Shown one piece after another: positions 14,538 to 22,256 of a stretch of 34,595 nucleotides of DNA. The DNA is from CBDBIK01 sp965206145. GTDB taxonomy: Bacteria; Pseudomonadota; Alphaproteobacteria; TMED109. Below the pieces are notes generated by a model that did no database searches, was not told the origin of the DNA, and worked only from the letters and a program-made list of their open reading frames with translations. The stretch lies in NCBI GenBank assembly GCA_965206145.1, contig CBDBIK010000007.1:1-34595 (forward strand), given 5' to 3'. The first letter of the stretch is position 1. Each line of letters opens with the position of its first letter. The position numbers and the translations under genes were made by a program.

Positions 14538-15941
14538 ATGCTCAAACAAACCCTCTACGACAAACTTTGGCAGCAGCACGTTGTCCACTGCGCTGAAGGC
14601 GGCGATTCGTTGATCTACATCGACCGGCATCTGGTGCACGAGGTCACTTCGCCTCAGGCCTTCGAGGGGTTGCACCTGGCAGGGCGCAAGCCGTGGCGTG
14701 CGTCCAGCATTCTTGCGGTACCCGATCACAATATACCGACCACTACCGACGGCGCGCGCATTGACGATCCGGTTTCGCGGCTTCAGGTGACCACGCTGGA
14801 GCAGAACTGCAATCATTTCGGCATCACCGAGTTCGGTATGGGTGACCCGCGCCAGGGCATCGTACACGTCATCGGCCCGGAGCACGGCGCGACGCTGCCC
14901 GGCATGACCATCGTGTGTGGCGATTCCCACACTTCCACCCACGGCGCGTTCGGCGCGCTGGCGTTCGGCATCGGCACCTCCGAGGTTGAACACGTGCTCG
15001 CCACCCAGTGCCTCATCCAGCGCAAGTCGAAGAACATGCGGGTGTGGCTGGAGGGGGCGATGCCGCCCGGCGTGACCGCCAAAGACGCGGCGCTGGCGCT
15101 CATCGGCGAGATCGGCACCGCCGGCGGCACCGGCCACGCCATCGAGTTCGCCGGCCCGGCGGTTGAGGCGATGTCTATGGAAGCGCGTATGACCTTGTGC
15201 AACATGGCCATCGAAGCCGGCGCCCGGGCCGGCATGATCGCGGTGGATCAGACCACCATCGATTACCTCGCAGGCCGCCCCTACGCCCCCGCGGGGGAAT
15301 GGTGGGAGCGTGCGGTTGCCGCGTGGCGGGAATTGCATTCCGATGACGGCGCATACTTCGATTGTGAAATGACGCTGGAGGTCTCGGCGATCTCCCCCCA
15401 GGTCACCTGGGGCACTTCGCCGGAAATGGTCGCCGACATCAACGGCAAGGTGCCCGATCCGGCCCGGCAAACCGATTCCGGTAAGCGCGAAAGCATGGCG
15501 CTGGCGCTCCAGTACATGGCATTGGAGCCGGGTACGCCCATCAAGGATATCGTCCTTGACCTGATTTTCATCGGCTCATGCACCAACAGCCGCATCGAGG
15601 ATTTGCGCGCCGCCGCCGAAGTGGTCAAGGGCCGGAAAGTCGCGTCCACCATCAAGCAGGCGCTGGTGGTGCCGGGTTCGGGTTTGGTAAAACGCCAGGC
15701 GGAAGCCGAAGGGCTGCACCACATCTTCATGGACGCCGGCTTTGAATGGCGCAACCCCGGTTGCTCGATGTGCCTTGCGATGAACGCCGACCGGCTGAAA
15801 CCGGGGGAACGCTGCGCTTCCACCTCCAACCGTAACTTCGAAGGCCGCCAGGGGCGGGGCGGACGCACCCACTTGGTGTCCCCGGCGATGGCCGCCGCCG
15901 CTGCCATCGCTGGCCGCTTTGACGACGTGAGGGCTGCGTGA
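14538..15941 (+). CDS. leuC: 3-isopropylmalate dehydratase large subunit
   Basis: Aconitase-type subunit that, with LeuD, isomerises 2-isopropylmalate to 3-isopropylmalate in leucine synthesis. The 467-residue protein begins MLKQTLYDKLWQQHVV and has IYIDRHLVHEVTSPQAFEGL, PEHGATLPGMTIVCGDSHTS, THGAFGALAFGIGTSEVEHV and the 4Fe-4S ligands in FIGSCTNSRIEDL and NPGCSMCLAMN. The start was set to the ATG at 14538 by comparison with the family; the open frame extends further upstream into island sequence. The stop TGA overlaps the leuD start. No clear Shine-Dalgarno site is seen. Confidence 0.97.
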   Translation: MLKQTLYDKLWQQHVVHCAEGGDSLIYIDRHLVHEVTSPQAFEGLHLAGRKPWRASSILAVPDHNIPTTTDGARIDDPVSRLQVTTLEQNCNHFGITEFGMGDPRQGIVHVIGPEHGATLPGMTIVCGDSHTSTHGAFGALAFGIGTSEVEHVLATQCLIQRKSKNMRVWLEGAMPPGVTAKDAALALIGEIGTAGGTGHAIEFAGPAVEAMSMEARMTLCNMAIEAGARAGMIAVDQTTIDYLAGRPYAPAGEWWERAVAAWRELHSDDGAYFDCEMTLEVSAISPQVTWGTSPEMVADINGKVPDPARQTDSGKRESMALALQYMALEPGTPIKDIVLDLIFIGSCTNSRIEDLRAAAEVVKGRKVASTIKQALVVPGSGLVKRQAEAEGLHHIFMDAGFEWRNPGCSMCLAMNADRLKPGERCASTSNRNFEGRQGRGGRTHLVSPAMAAAAAIAGRFDDVRAA

Positions 15942-16591
15942 TGGAGGCGTTCACGACCCTTGAAGGAGTGGTCATGCCCCTCGACCGCGCGAACGTGGAC
16001 ACCGACGCGATCATTCCCAAGCAATACCTGAAGTCCATCAAGCGCACCGGCTTCGGCCCGAACCTGTTCGACGAATGGCGTTATCTGGATCAGGGCGAGC
16101 CGGGCATGGACCACGACCAGCGCCCCCTGAACCCGGACTTCGTGCTGAACGAAGCGCGTTACGCCGGCGCGCGCATCCTCCTCGCGCGAAAAAATTTCGG
16201 TTGCGGCTCATCCCGGGAACACGCCCCGTGGGCGCTTTTGGACTACGGCTTCCGCTGCATCATCGCCCCCAGTTTCGCCGATATTTTCTACAACAACTGC
16301 TTCAAAAACGGTATGTTACCGGTGGCGCTGGACGAGGAAATCGTGGACGACCTGTTCGTCCGGGTGGAGGCGCAACCCGGCTACCAACTCAAAGTGGATC
16401 TCCCGGCCCAGCACTTAATCCGGCCGGATCAAACCGCTATCAACTTCGAAGTGGAAGCATCCCGCAAGCACGGGCTCATAAACGGTCTGGATGATATTGC
16501 CCTGACCCTCGGCCGGGCGGCGCAAATCAAGGAATACGAGGACAAGCGGAAGGCGGAAGCGCCGTGGTTGTTTGGCGCCGGCGTGGGTTAG
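15941..16591 (+). CDS. leuD: 3-isopropylmalate dehydratase small subunit
   Basis: Partner of LeuC, providing the swivel domain. The 216-residue product has LDRANVDTDAIIPKQYLKSI, NFGCGSSREHAPWALLDYGF, APSFADIFYNNCFKNGMLPV and HGLINGLDDIALTLGRAAQI, all diagnostic. ATG at 15941 overlaps the leuC TGA (15939-15941); a GTG directly before it (15938) is an alternative. leuB and leuA are not adjacent here. The gene converges on trpA with a 67-bp gap. Confidence 0.97.
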   Translation: MEAFTTLEGVVMPLDRANVDTDAIIPKQYLKSIKRTGFGPNLFDEWRYLDQGEPGMDHDQRPLNPDFVLNEARYAGARILLARKNFGCGSSREHAPWALLDYGFRCIIAPSFADIFYNNCFKNGMLPVALDEEIVDDLFVRVEAQPGYQLKVDLPAQHLIRPDQTAINFEVEASRKHGLINGLDDIALTLGRAAQIKEYEDKRKAEAPWLFGAGVG

Positions 16592-16619
16592 CCGAAGCGT
16601 TTCCGCGCGCTTTTATCCG

Positions 16620-16679
16620 GCCAATCCTTTAGCCGATCAGTCCTATCCAGCCAGTTCCTTAGCTGCCCACTCCTTTCGC
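16620..16679. repeat. 15-bp degenerate tandem repeat, four copies, at the trpA 3' end
   Basis: Units GCCAATCCTTTAGCC, GATCAGTCCTATCCA, GCCAGTTCCTTAGCT and GCCCACTCCTTTCGC follow one another. The last unit and part of the third encode the final TrpA residues (LAKGVGS) and its TAA stop; the first two are intergenic between the convergent leuD and trpA. Confidence 0.65.
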
Positions 16680-17489
16680 CAACTCGCTGACAAAGCGATG
16701 TACGCTGGCGACGATTTCCTTTTTTTTGAGTTTCTTTTTCAGCCCCTCCGCGATTTTGTCAATGAGCGCGGAGCCGACTACCGCCGCGTCCGCCGCCTTT
16801 GCGGTTTGCGCCACCTGCTCGGCGGTTTTTATGCCGAAACCTACGGCGATGGGCAGGTTGGTTTGTCGCCGGATTGACGCCACCGCCTGTTGCACGTCCG
16901 GTTGGTCGGCGGAGCGGGTGCCGGTGATGCCGGTGATAGAGACGTGATAGACGAACCCCGAACTGCGCTCCAGCACCCGTCCAAGGCGTGCGGCGTTGGT
17001 AGTGGGAGTGGTCAGGCGAATCCAGTGCAGCCCGGCGGTCAGGCAGGGATGGCATAACTCATCGTCTTCCTCGGGCGGCAGGTCAACGATGATCAATCCG
17101 TCCACGCCGACGCCGATAGCGTGGTCGATGAAACGCTGGTTGCCGTAGCGGTAGATGGGGTTGTAATAGCCCATGAGCACAACCGGCGTATGCGCGTCCT
17201 GTTTGCGGAACCCATCCACCATGTCGAGGGTTTTTTGCACGCTCATGCCCGCGGCCAGCGCACGCAAGCTTGCTAACTGGATGGCCGGGCCGTCCGCCAT
17301 CGGGTCCGAGAAAGGCATGCCGAGTTCGATGATGTCGGCGCCGGCGGCGGGCAGGCCGTGGAGGATTTGCGTGGCGGTGGCGGAGTCCGGATCCCCGGCG
17401 GTCACGAAGGTTATCAGCCCGGCGCGCTTTTCGGCTTTGAGTTTTTCAAAGCGGCGCGTCAGGCGCCCCCGTGGGTCGTCAGCGCTCAC
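16659..17489 (-). CDS. trpA: Tryptophan synthase alpha subunit
   Basis: Cleaves indole-3-glycerol phosphate to indole and glyceraldehyde 3-phosphate and passes indole to TrpB. The 276-residue TIM-barrel protein has ITFVTAGDPD, the catalytic glutamate in IIELGMPFSDPMADGPAIQ and aspartate in FSDP, GYYNPIYRYG, GLIIVDLPPEE, VSITGITGTR and the phosphate-binding PIAVGFGIKT. Translation starts at GTG (17489), which overlaps the trpB stop as GTGA. The last residues derive from a 15-bp repeat. trpB-trpA stand without the other trp genes here, as in many proteobacteria. Confidence 0.97.
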   Translation of the reverse strand: MSADDPRGRLTRRFEKLKAEKRAGLITFVTAGDPDSATATQILHGLPAAGADIIELGMPFSDPMADGPAIQLASLRALAAGMSVQKTLDMVDGFRKQDAHTPVVLMGYYNPIYRYGNQRFIDHAIGVGVDGLIIVDLPPEEDDELCHPCLTAGLHWIRLTTPTTNAARLGRVLERSSGFVYHVSITGITGTRSADQPDVQQAVASIRRQTNLPIAVGFGIKTAEQVAQTAKAADAAVVGSALIDKIAEGLKKKLKKKEIVASVHRFVSELAKGVGS

Positions 17490-18769
17490 AGTTTAATACC
17501 GAGCGCATCGGCCACGGTGAACACATCCTTGTCGCCGCGTCCGCACAGGTTCATCAAAATAATTTGCTCGCGACCCATGTCCGGCGCGACTTCGGATACG
17601 TAGGCGAGGGCGTGGGAAGGCTCAAGGGCCGGAATGATGCCCTCGGTGCGGCAGCATAATTGGAAGGCTGCGAGGGCTTGGTCGTCGGTCACCGAGACGT
17701 ATTCCACGCGCCCGGTTTCAAACAGCCAGGAATGTTCCGGGCCGATGCCGGGATAGTCGAGGCCGGCGGAAATGGAATGCGCGTCGTGAATCTGGCCGTC
17801 GTCGTTTTGCAAAAGGTAGGTGCGGTTGCCGTGCAGCACGCCGGGCTGGCCGCCGGAAAGCGAGGCTGCGTGCTTGCCGCTGGCGATCCCGTGCCCGGCG
17901 GCTTCGACGCCGACGATGCGCACCGATTCATCGTCCAGGAAGGGATGAAACAAACCGATGGCGTTGGAACCGCCGCCGATGCAGGCCACCAGCAAGTGTG
18001 GCAGGGCGTTCTCTCGCTGTTGGATTTGTCGGCGCGCTTCATTGCCGATGACCGTTTGGAAATCCCGCACCATCTGCGGATAGGGATGGGGGCCGGCGGC
18101 GGTGCCGATGATGTAGAAGGTGTCATCCACGTTGGCGACCCAGTCCCGCAGCGCTTCGTTCATGGCGTCCTTCAAGGTGGCGGTGCCGCTGGTGACCGGT
18201 ATCACTTCGGCGCCCAGCAGTTTCATGCGGAACACGTTGGGCGCCTGACGCTCGATGTCGGTCTTGCCCATGTACACCACGCAGGGCAGGTTGAACAGCG
18301 CGCACACCGTCGCGGTGGCGACGCCGTGTTGCCCGGCGCCGGTCTCGGCGATGATGCGGCGCTTGCCCATGCGCCGCGCCAGCAGAATTTGCCCGAGGGT
18401 GTTGTTGATCTTGTGGGCGCCGGTGTGATTCAACTCATCGCGCTTGAAATAAATTCGCGCACCGCCGAGTTCCGCGCTCAGGCGCTCGGCGAAATACAAC
18501 GGGCTTGGGCGGCCGATGTAGTCCCGCGCGTAGTAATCAAACTCGCGCTTGAAGTCCGGGTCGTCGCGGTATTTCCGGTAGGCGCGCTCCACCTCCAGCA
18601 CCAGCGGCATCAAGGTCTCGGCCACAAAGCGCCCGCCAAAAATTCCGAAGTGGCCGCGCTCGTCGGGGCCGGAGCGGTAGGATTCCGGCGCGGTGCTGTC
18701 GGTGCCGTCGTGGTCGTCGTTCCCGCCCAGGGGGGAATCCGGTTTGCCGGATGGTGTGGGTGTGCTCAT
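17486..18769 (-). CDS. trpB: Tryptophan synthase beta subunit
   Basis: PLP enzyme that condenses indole with serine to tryptophan. Motifs: HFGIFGGRFVAETLMPLVLE, RDELNHTGAHKINNTLGQIL with the PLP lysine, ETGAGQHGVATATVCALF, YMGKTDIERQAPNVFRMKLL, GTAAGPHPYPQMVRDFQTVI, and the phosphate loop CIGGGSNAIG. The 427-residue length exceeds the usual 395-405 because of a polar N-terminal extension of about 35 residues (SGKPDSPLGGNDDHDGTDS), with no function I can name. A start nearer to GHFGIFGG is not available in frame as ATG, so 18769 is kept. Diverges from the dioxygenase gene. Confidence 0.97.
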   Translation of the reverse strand: MSTPTPSGKPDSPLGGNDDHDGTDSTAPESYRSGPDERGHFGIFGGRFVAETLMPLVLEVERAYRKYRDDPDFKREFDYYARDYIGRPSPLYFAERLSAELGGARIYFKRDELNHTGAHKINNTLGQILLARRMGKRRIIAETGAGQHGVATATVCALFNLPCVVYMGKTDIERQAPNVFRMKLLGAEVIPVTSGTATLKDAMNEALRDWVANVDDTFYIIGTAAGPHPYPQMVRDFQTVIGNEARRQIQQRENALPHLLVACIGGGSNAIGLFHPFLDDESVRIVGVEAAGHGIASGKHAASLSGGQPGVLHGNRTYLLQNDDGQIHDAHSISAGLDYPGIGPEHSWLFETGRVEYVSVTDDQALAAFQLCCRTEGIIPALEPSHALAYVSEVAPDMGREQIILMNLCGRGDKDVFTVADALGIKL

Positions 18770-18834
18770 CGGATCGGGGGATTGAGGCTCGGGAATCGGG
18801 AAGCGGACGGTGCCAATAAAAACGGAAAGCGTCC

Positions 18835-18840
18835 ATTATA
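18835..18840 (-). promoter_or_regulatory. Candidate -10 box of the trpBA promoter
   Basis: The minus strand reads TATAAT 66 bp before the trpB ATG. A matching -35 at 16-18 bp is not evident. The expected -35 position overlaps the TTGACA of the divergent promoter for the dioxygenase, so the two may compete. Confidence 0.45.
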
Positions 18841-18854
18841 CCCCCTTGATGGAT

Positions 18855-18882
18855 TTGACAGGATGGCATCGCGTCGTAAAAT
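18855..18882 (+). promoter_or_regulatory. Sigma-70 promoter for the PhyH-type dioxygenase
   Basis: TTGACA at 18855-18860, a 16-bp spacer, and TAAAAT at 18877-18882. Transcription would begin near 18889, about 43 bp before the ATG. It is back to back with the trpB -10. Confidence 0.65.
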
Positions 18883-18931
18883 CCCCCTTGGGAGGCCGTG
18901 ATAAAACCCAAAAACCCGACGGAAAAACCTG

Positions 18932-19807
18932 ATGAAAAAAAACCTGGCGGCGGATGAAGCGCTGGTCGAATTGCCGGCGTTTGATTTATTGCCTTCGGGG
19001 CGCCCGCCCGAAACCGCCGTTCAAGGATATGAGCGTGACGGCGTGGTCTGCGTGCGTGGGGCTTTCGACGATAACTGGGTGGCAGCGTTGTGCGCGGGCG
19101 TGGACCGGGCGATTGCGGACGGTTTGAAGTCCGGCGGCGATGAGGTGGTCAATGTGTCCAACCCCGGCGAACCGGGTTTCTTTTTCTACGATATGTTCTT
19201 GTGGAAGCGCTACGAGGTGTTCCGGCAATTCGCGTTTGACTCGCCGGTGGCGGACCTCGCACGGAACATAATGCGCTCGCAGACCCTGACCTTCTACTAC
19301 GACCTCGTGCTATCCAAGGAGCCGGGCACCACCAGCCCGACGCCGTGGCATTATGACCAGGCCTACTGGCCGGTTTCTGGCACCCAGGTTTGCAATCTGT
19401 GGACCGCCCTCGATCACATCCCCAAAGAAACCGCGTTGCGTTTCGCCAGAGGCTCCCACCGTCACGGAGAAAATTACCGCGCGGTAGGCTTCGGCGCGGG
19501 CATCGAATACCACGGCCACACCGACCCGCCACCCCCAAACTGGAGCAGCGCGTCTGACAAGACCGGCAAGACCGAAATCGTATATGCGCCGCTGGCGCCG
19601 GGGGACTGCCTGATCATCAACCTGCGCACCCATCACAGCGCGCCGGGAAACCCCTTCACCGCCCGCCGCCGCGCCCTGGCGACCCACTGGCTGGGGGACG
19701 ACGCCCGTTACCACGACAAGGCCTGGCAATGCGACCCTGACGAGCGAGGCGAGAACCTCGTGCACGGTGGATCGATGGCCTGCAAAACTTTCCCCCGGGT
19801 GCGCTAG
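18932..19807 (+). CDS. Phytanoyl-CoA dioxygenase (PhyH) family protein
   Basis: A probable Fe(II)/2-oxoglutarate-dependent oxygenase of 291 residues. The double-stranded beta-helix shows the iron-binding HxD in TPWHYDQAYWPVSGTQV near residue 145, LWTALDHIPKETALRFARGS, and the distal histidine and 2-oxoglutarate arginine in INLRTHHSAPGNPF and RRRALATHWLGDD near 230-255. Relatives hydroxylate diverse small molecules (ectoine, lipids, secondary metabolites), and the substrate is not evident. It is followed by the metZ leader, 214 bp before metZ, with its own promoter, so it is probably a single transcription unit. Confidence 0.85.
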   Translation: MKKNLAADEALVELPAFDLLPSGRPPETAVQGYERDGVVCVRGAFDDNWVAALCAGVDRAIADGLKSGGDEVVNVSNPGEPGFFFYDMFLWKRYEVFRQFAFDSPVADLARNIMRSQTLTFYYDLVLSKEPGTTSPTPWHYDQAYWPVSGTQVCNLWTALDHIPKETALRFARGSHRHGENYRAVGFGAGIEYHGHTDPPPPNWSSASDKTGKTEIVYAPLAPGDCLIINLRTHHSAPGNPFTARRRALATHWLGDDARYHDKAWQCDPDERGENLVHGGSMACKTFPRVR

Positions 19808-19830
19808 GGTAGGTGGCATCAAACAGCATA

Positions 19831-19859
19831 TTGACATGAGCGCGGCAGTCACCTAGTAT
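19831..19859 (+). promoter_or_regulatory. Sigma-70 promoter of the metZ leader
   Basis: TTGACA (19831-19836), exactly 17 bp, then TAGTAT (19854-19859). The predicted transcription start near 19866 coincides with the first base-paired nucleotides of the SAM-II-like element, so the RNA begins with the aptamer. Confidence 0.8.
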
Positions 19860-19862
19860 TCC

Positions 19863-19920
19863 CGCTGGCGCCGATTTGATTTCAGCTTGCGGGCGCTTTA
19901 TAAATACGGCTAAAGAGAGG
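19863..19920 (+). promoter_or_regulatory. SAM-II-type riboswitch aptamer upstream of metZ
   Basis: The element follows the SAM-II (metA motif) order: P1 strand GGCGCC (19867-19872), conserved GATTTG directly after it, CTTGC (19886-19890), returning P1 strand GGCGCT (19892-19897), then ATAAAT (19900-19905) and the near-invariant GCTAAA (19909-19914). SAM-II binds S-adenosylmethionine in an H-type pseudoknot and turns off methionine synthesis genes. Placement before an O-succinylhomoserine sulfhydrylase gene is the classical one. SAM-II is best known from alphaproteobacteria, so its presence in a gammaproteobacterium-like context is notable. Confidence 0.82.
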
Positions 19921-19927
19921 CTCGTAC

Positions 19928-19980
19928 AACCCGCTTTTTGGCCATCTGTATCAATGGCTGAAAGCGGGTTTTTGGTTTTT
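19928..19980 (+). terminator. Intrinsic terminator in the metZ leader (probable riboswitch expression platform)
   Basis: AACCCGCTTT (19928-19937) pairs perfectly with AAAGCGGGTT (19961-19970). An inner stem GGCCAT/ATGGCT caps it, and TTTTTGGTTTTT follows. It lies 8 bases after the aptamer and 40 bases before the metZ ATG. GCGGG at 19889-19893 inside the aptamer could pair with CCCGC at 19930-19934, which would be exclusive with the terminator; that switch is inferred. Confidence 0.85.
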
Positions 19981-20020
19981 ATGTTTGCCGGCCCGCGCTT
20001 AACCTGCCCAGGGCGCAACC

Positions 20021-21211
20021 ATGCGAGAATCTTCCAACTACCGTCACCCGCAAACCGCGGCCATTCGTTGTGGCCCTCCCAGGAGCGCGGAGCGCGAGCA
20101 CAACGAGCCGATCTTTACCACCTCGAGTTTCGTCTTCGACAACGCTGCCCAGGCAGCGGCGCTGTTCAGCGGCGACCAGCAGGGCAACGTCTATTCGCGC
20201 TTCACCAATCCCACCGTCGGCGCATTCGAAACCCGTCTGGCGGCCCTGGAAAGCGGGCGTTTCGGGCTGGCCACCGCGTCTGGCATGGCGGCCATCTGTG
20301 GGCTGCTGCTGGCCGTGCTCAAGAGCGGCGACCATGTCATCGCTTCGGCGCAACTGTTCGGCGCCACCGTGTCCGCGTTCACCAAAGTGTTCAGCCGCTT
20401 CGGTATCCACACCACCTTCGTCAACATCACCGACCCACAAGCGTGGCGGGCGGCGCTACGCCCCAACACGCGCCTGCTGTTTCTTGAATCTCCGTCCAAT
20501 CCTTTGTGCGAAGTGGCCGACCTGGAAGCCATCGCCGCCGTTGCCAAAGACGCCGGGGCGATCCTGGCGGTGGACAACGCATTTTGCACCCCGGTCATGC
20601 AGCGGCCGCTGGAACTCGGCGCCGATGTCGTGGTGCATAGCGCCACCAAATACCTCGACGGCCAGGGCCGTTGCGTCGGCGGTGCGCTGGTAACCGACGA
20701 CCAGGCCATTTACGACGAGCTTTTTGCCATGCTGCGCACCACCGGGCCGTGCCTGAGCCCATTCAACGCCTGGGTTTTCAACAAGGGGCTGGAAACGCTG
20801 TGGTTGCGGATGAAACAACATTGCCAAAACGCCCTGATTCTGGCGCAATGGCTGGAGGCGCATCCGGCGGTGGAGAAGGTGCATTACCCTGGTTTGGCCT
20901 CCCATCCCCAGCACCACCTGGCGGCGCGCCTGCTGCAAGGGGGGTTCGGCGGCGTGGTGGCCTTCGAGGTGCGCGGTGGGCGGGCGCAGGCGTGGCGGGT
21001 CATCGATGCCACGCGCTTTGTGTCCATCACCGCCAACCTCGGCGACGCCAAAACCACCATCACCCACCCCGCCACCACCACCCACGCCCGCATCACCCCC
21101 GAACAACGCGCCCGCGCCGGTATCCGTGACAACCTCGTGCGCGTCGCCGCCGGCCTCGAACACGTCGACGACATCATCGCCGACCTGAAAATTGGATTGG
21201 ACGGGATTTGA
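20021..21211 (+). CDS. metZ: O-succinylhomoserine sulfhydrylase
   Basis: PLP enzyme of the Cys/Met metabolism family that makes homocysteine from O-succinylhomoserine and sulfide, the direct sulfhydrylation route to methionine. The 396-residue protein has TSSFVFDNAAQAAALFSGDQ, YSRFTNPTVGAFETRLAALE, ASGMAAICGLLLAVL, the aspartate-containing LAVDNAFCTPVMQRPLELGA, and the PLP lysine in HSATKYLDGQGR. The ending ITHPATTTHARITPEQRARA and IRDNLVRVAAGLEH is typical. MetZ rather than MetB is favoured by the NEPIFTTSSFVFD and HSATKYLDGQGRCVGG features and by the riboswitch. Regulation: SAM-II aptamer plus terminator upstream. Confidence 0.93.
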   Translation: MRESSNYRHPQTAAIRCGPPRSAEREHNEPIFTTSSFVFDNAAQAAALFSGDQQGNVYSRFTNPTVGAFETRLAALESGRFGLATASGMAAICGLLLAVLKSGDHVIASAQLFGATVSAFTKVFSRFGIHTTFVNITDPQAWRAALRPNTRLLFLESPSNPLCEVADLEAIAAVAKDAGAILAVDNAFCTPVMQRPLELGADVVVHSATKYLDGQGRCVGGALVTDDQAIYDELFAMLRTTGPCLSPFNAWVFNKGLETLWLRMKQHCQNALILAQWLEAHPAVEKVHYPGLASHPQHHLAARLLQGGFGGVVAFEVRGGRAQAWRVIDATRFVSITANLGDAKTTITHPATTTHARITPEQRARAGIRDNLVRVAAGLEHVDDIIADLKIGLDGI

Positions 21212-21270
21212 TGCGCACCGACGCGGCTTGCGCGCATCCGGGGCTGCATTCTCCGAGAAGGGAAATCCTT

Positions 21271-21276
21271 TATACT
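21271..21276 (+). promoter_or_regulatory. Candidate -10 box before the methyltransferase
   Basis: TATACT lies 33 bp before the methyltransferase ATG in the 97-bp gap after metZ. No convincing -35 is seen, so read-through from metZ remains possible. Confidence 0.4.
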
Positions 21277-21308
21277 AGCCGCTCGCCCCCCGCCCCACGA
21301 GCGGAAAC

Positions 21309-22139
21309 ATGACTGACCCCGTCGCGGACATTAAGTCCATGAAACTGTATTCGCATATCGACCGCGTGTACAACGAGTTGGCGGAACTGGGCAAGAGCGG
21401 GGATTGCCCGTTGGTTGCGGCGGAGTTGAGCGCGTTCGATCAGCTGCATTACCACGGCACCGACGCGGTGGATCGCGCCATCGACCTGCTTGGCATCAAC
21501 CCCGCCACCCGCGTGCTGGAGATCGGCTCCGGTTTCGGTGGCCCGGCCCGGCATATCGCGCATCGCACCCAGGCGCCGGTCACCGCCCTGGAATTGCAGC
21601 CGGATCAGGATGAATTGGCGGCGGCCCTGACCGAACGCTGCGGCCTGTCGGCCAACCTGACCCACGTGTGCGGTGATTTTTTGTCCCACGACTGGCAAGG
21701 CCGACAATTTGACGCCATCGTCAGCTGGCTCGCGCTCTACCACATTCCCGACCGCGCCCGACTGCTGGAAATAGCCGGCAGCCTGCTACCCGCCGGCGCT
21801 TTTTACACCGAGGATCTGTTCGCCCGACAACCCTTCAACGCGGATGAATGGGCGCAACTGGCAAGCGGTCTGTACGCCGGTTATCTACCGGATCTTGGAA
21901 CCTACCAGTCGGAGTTTGCGGGCGCCGGTTTCACCTTGATCCGGGTCGACGACCTGTCCGACGACTGGACCGCGTTCACCACCGAGCGGCTGGACGCCTA
22001 CCAGGCGGCCCGGGAGCGGCACCTGCGGGTTCACGGTGAGGCGACGTATCGCGCCCTGTCGGAGTTTTACCAACTGGTGAATCGCCATTTCCGTTCCGGT
22101 ACACTGGGTGGGGTGCGGCTGCTGGCTCGCAGGATCTGA
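21309..22139 (+). CDS. Class I SAM-dependent methyltransferase
   Basis: A 276-residue methyltransferase. SAM motif I is TRVLEIGSGFGGPARHIAHR near residue 68, the acidic loop is VTALELQPDQ, motif II region reads HVCGDFLSHDW, and FDAIVSWLALYHIPDRARLL corresponds to motif III. The N-terminal FDQLHYHGTDAVDRAIDLLG resembles small-molecule N-methyltransferases such as the sarcosine/dimethylglycine and phosphoethanolamine groups, but the substrate is not decidable from this. It follows metZ, whose product feeds SAM supply, and precedes an ABC importer. The 117-bp gap after it has a 10-bp tandem repeat (TACGGGGAAA twice at 22154) and a TACAAT -10 candidate at 22182. Confidence 0.8.
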   Translation: MTDPVADIKSMKLYSHIDRVYNELAELGKSGDCPLVAAELSAFDQLHYHGTDAVDRAIDLLGINPATRVLEIGSGFGGPARHIAHRTQAPVTALELQPDQDELAAALTERCGLSANLTHVCGDFLSHDWQGRQFDAIVSWLALYHIPDRARLLEIAGSLLPAGAFYTEDLFARQPFNADEWAQLASGLYAGYLPDLGTYQSEFAGAGFTLIRVDDLSDDWTAFTTERLDAYQAARERHLRVHGEATYRALSEFYQLVNRHFRSGTLGGVRLLARRI

Positions 22140-22256
22140 CAGGGCCTGACCGCTACGGGGAAATACGGGGAAATTTATGGCTACAATAGCCGGCCAAGCG
22201 CATACCCGCTCTACTCAATATATCATTTATACCACCTATACCACCGGAGAAAAAAC

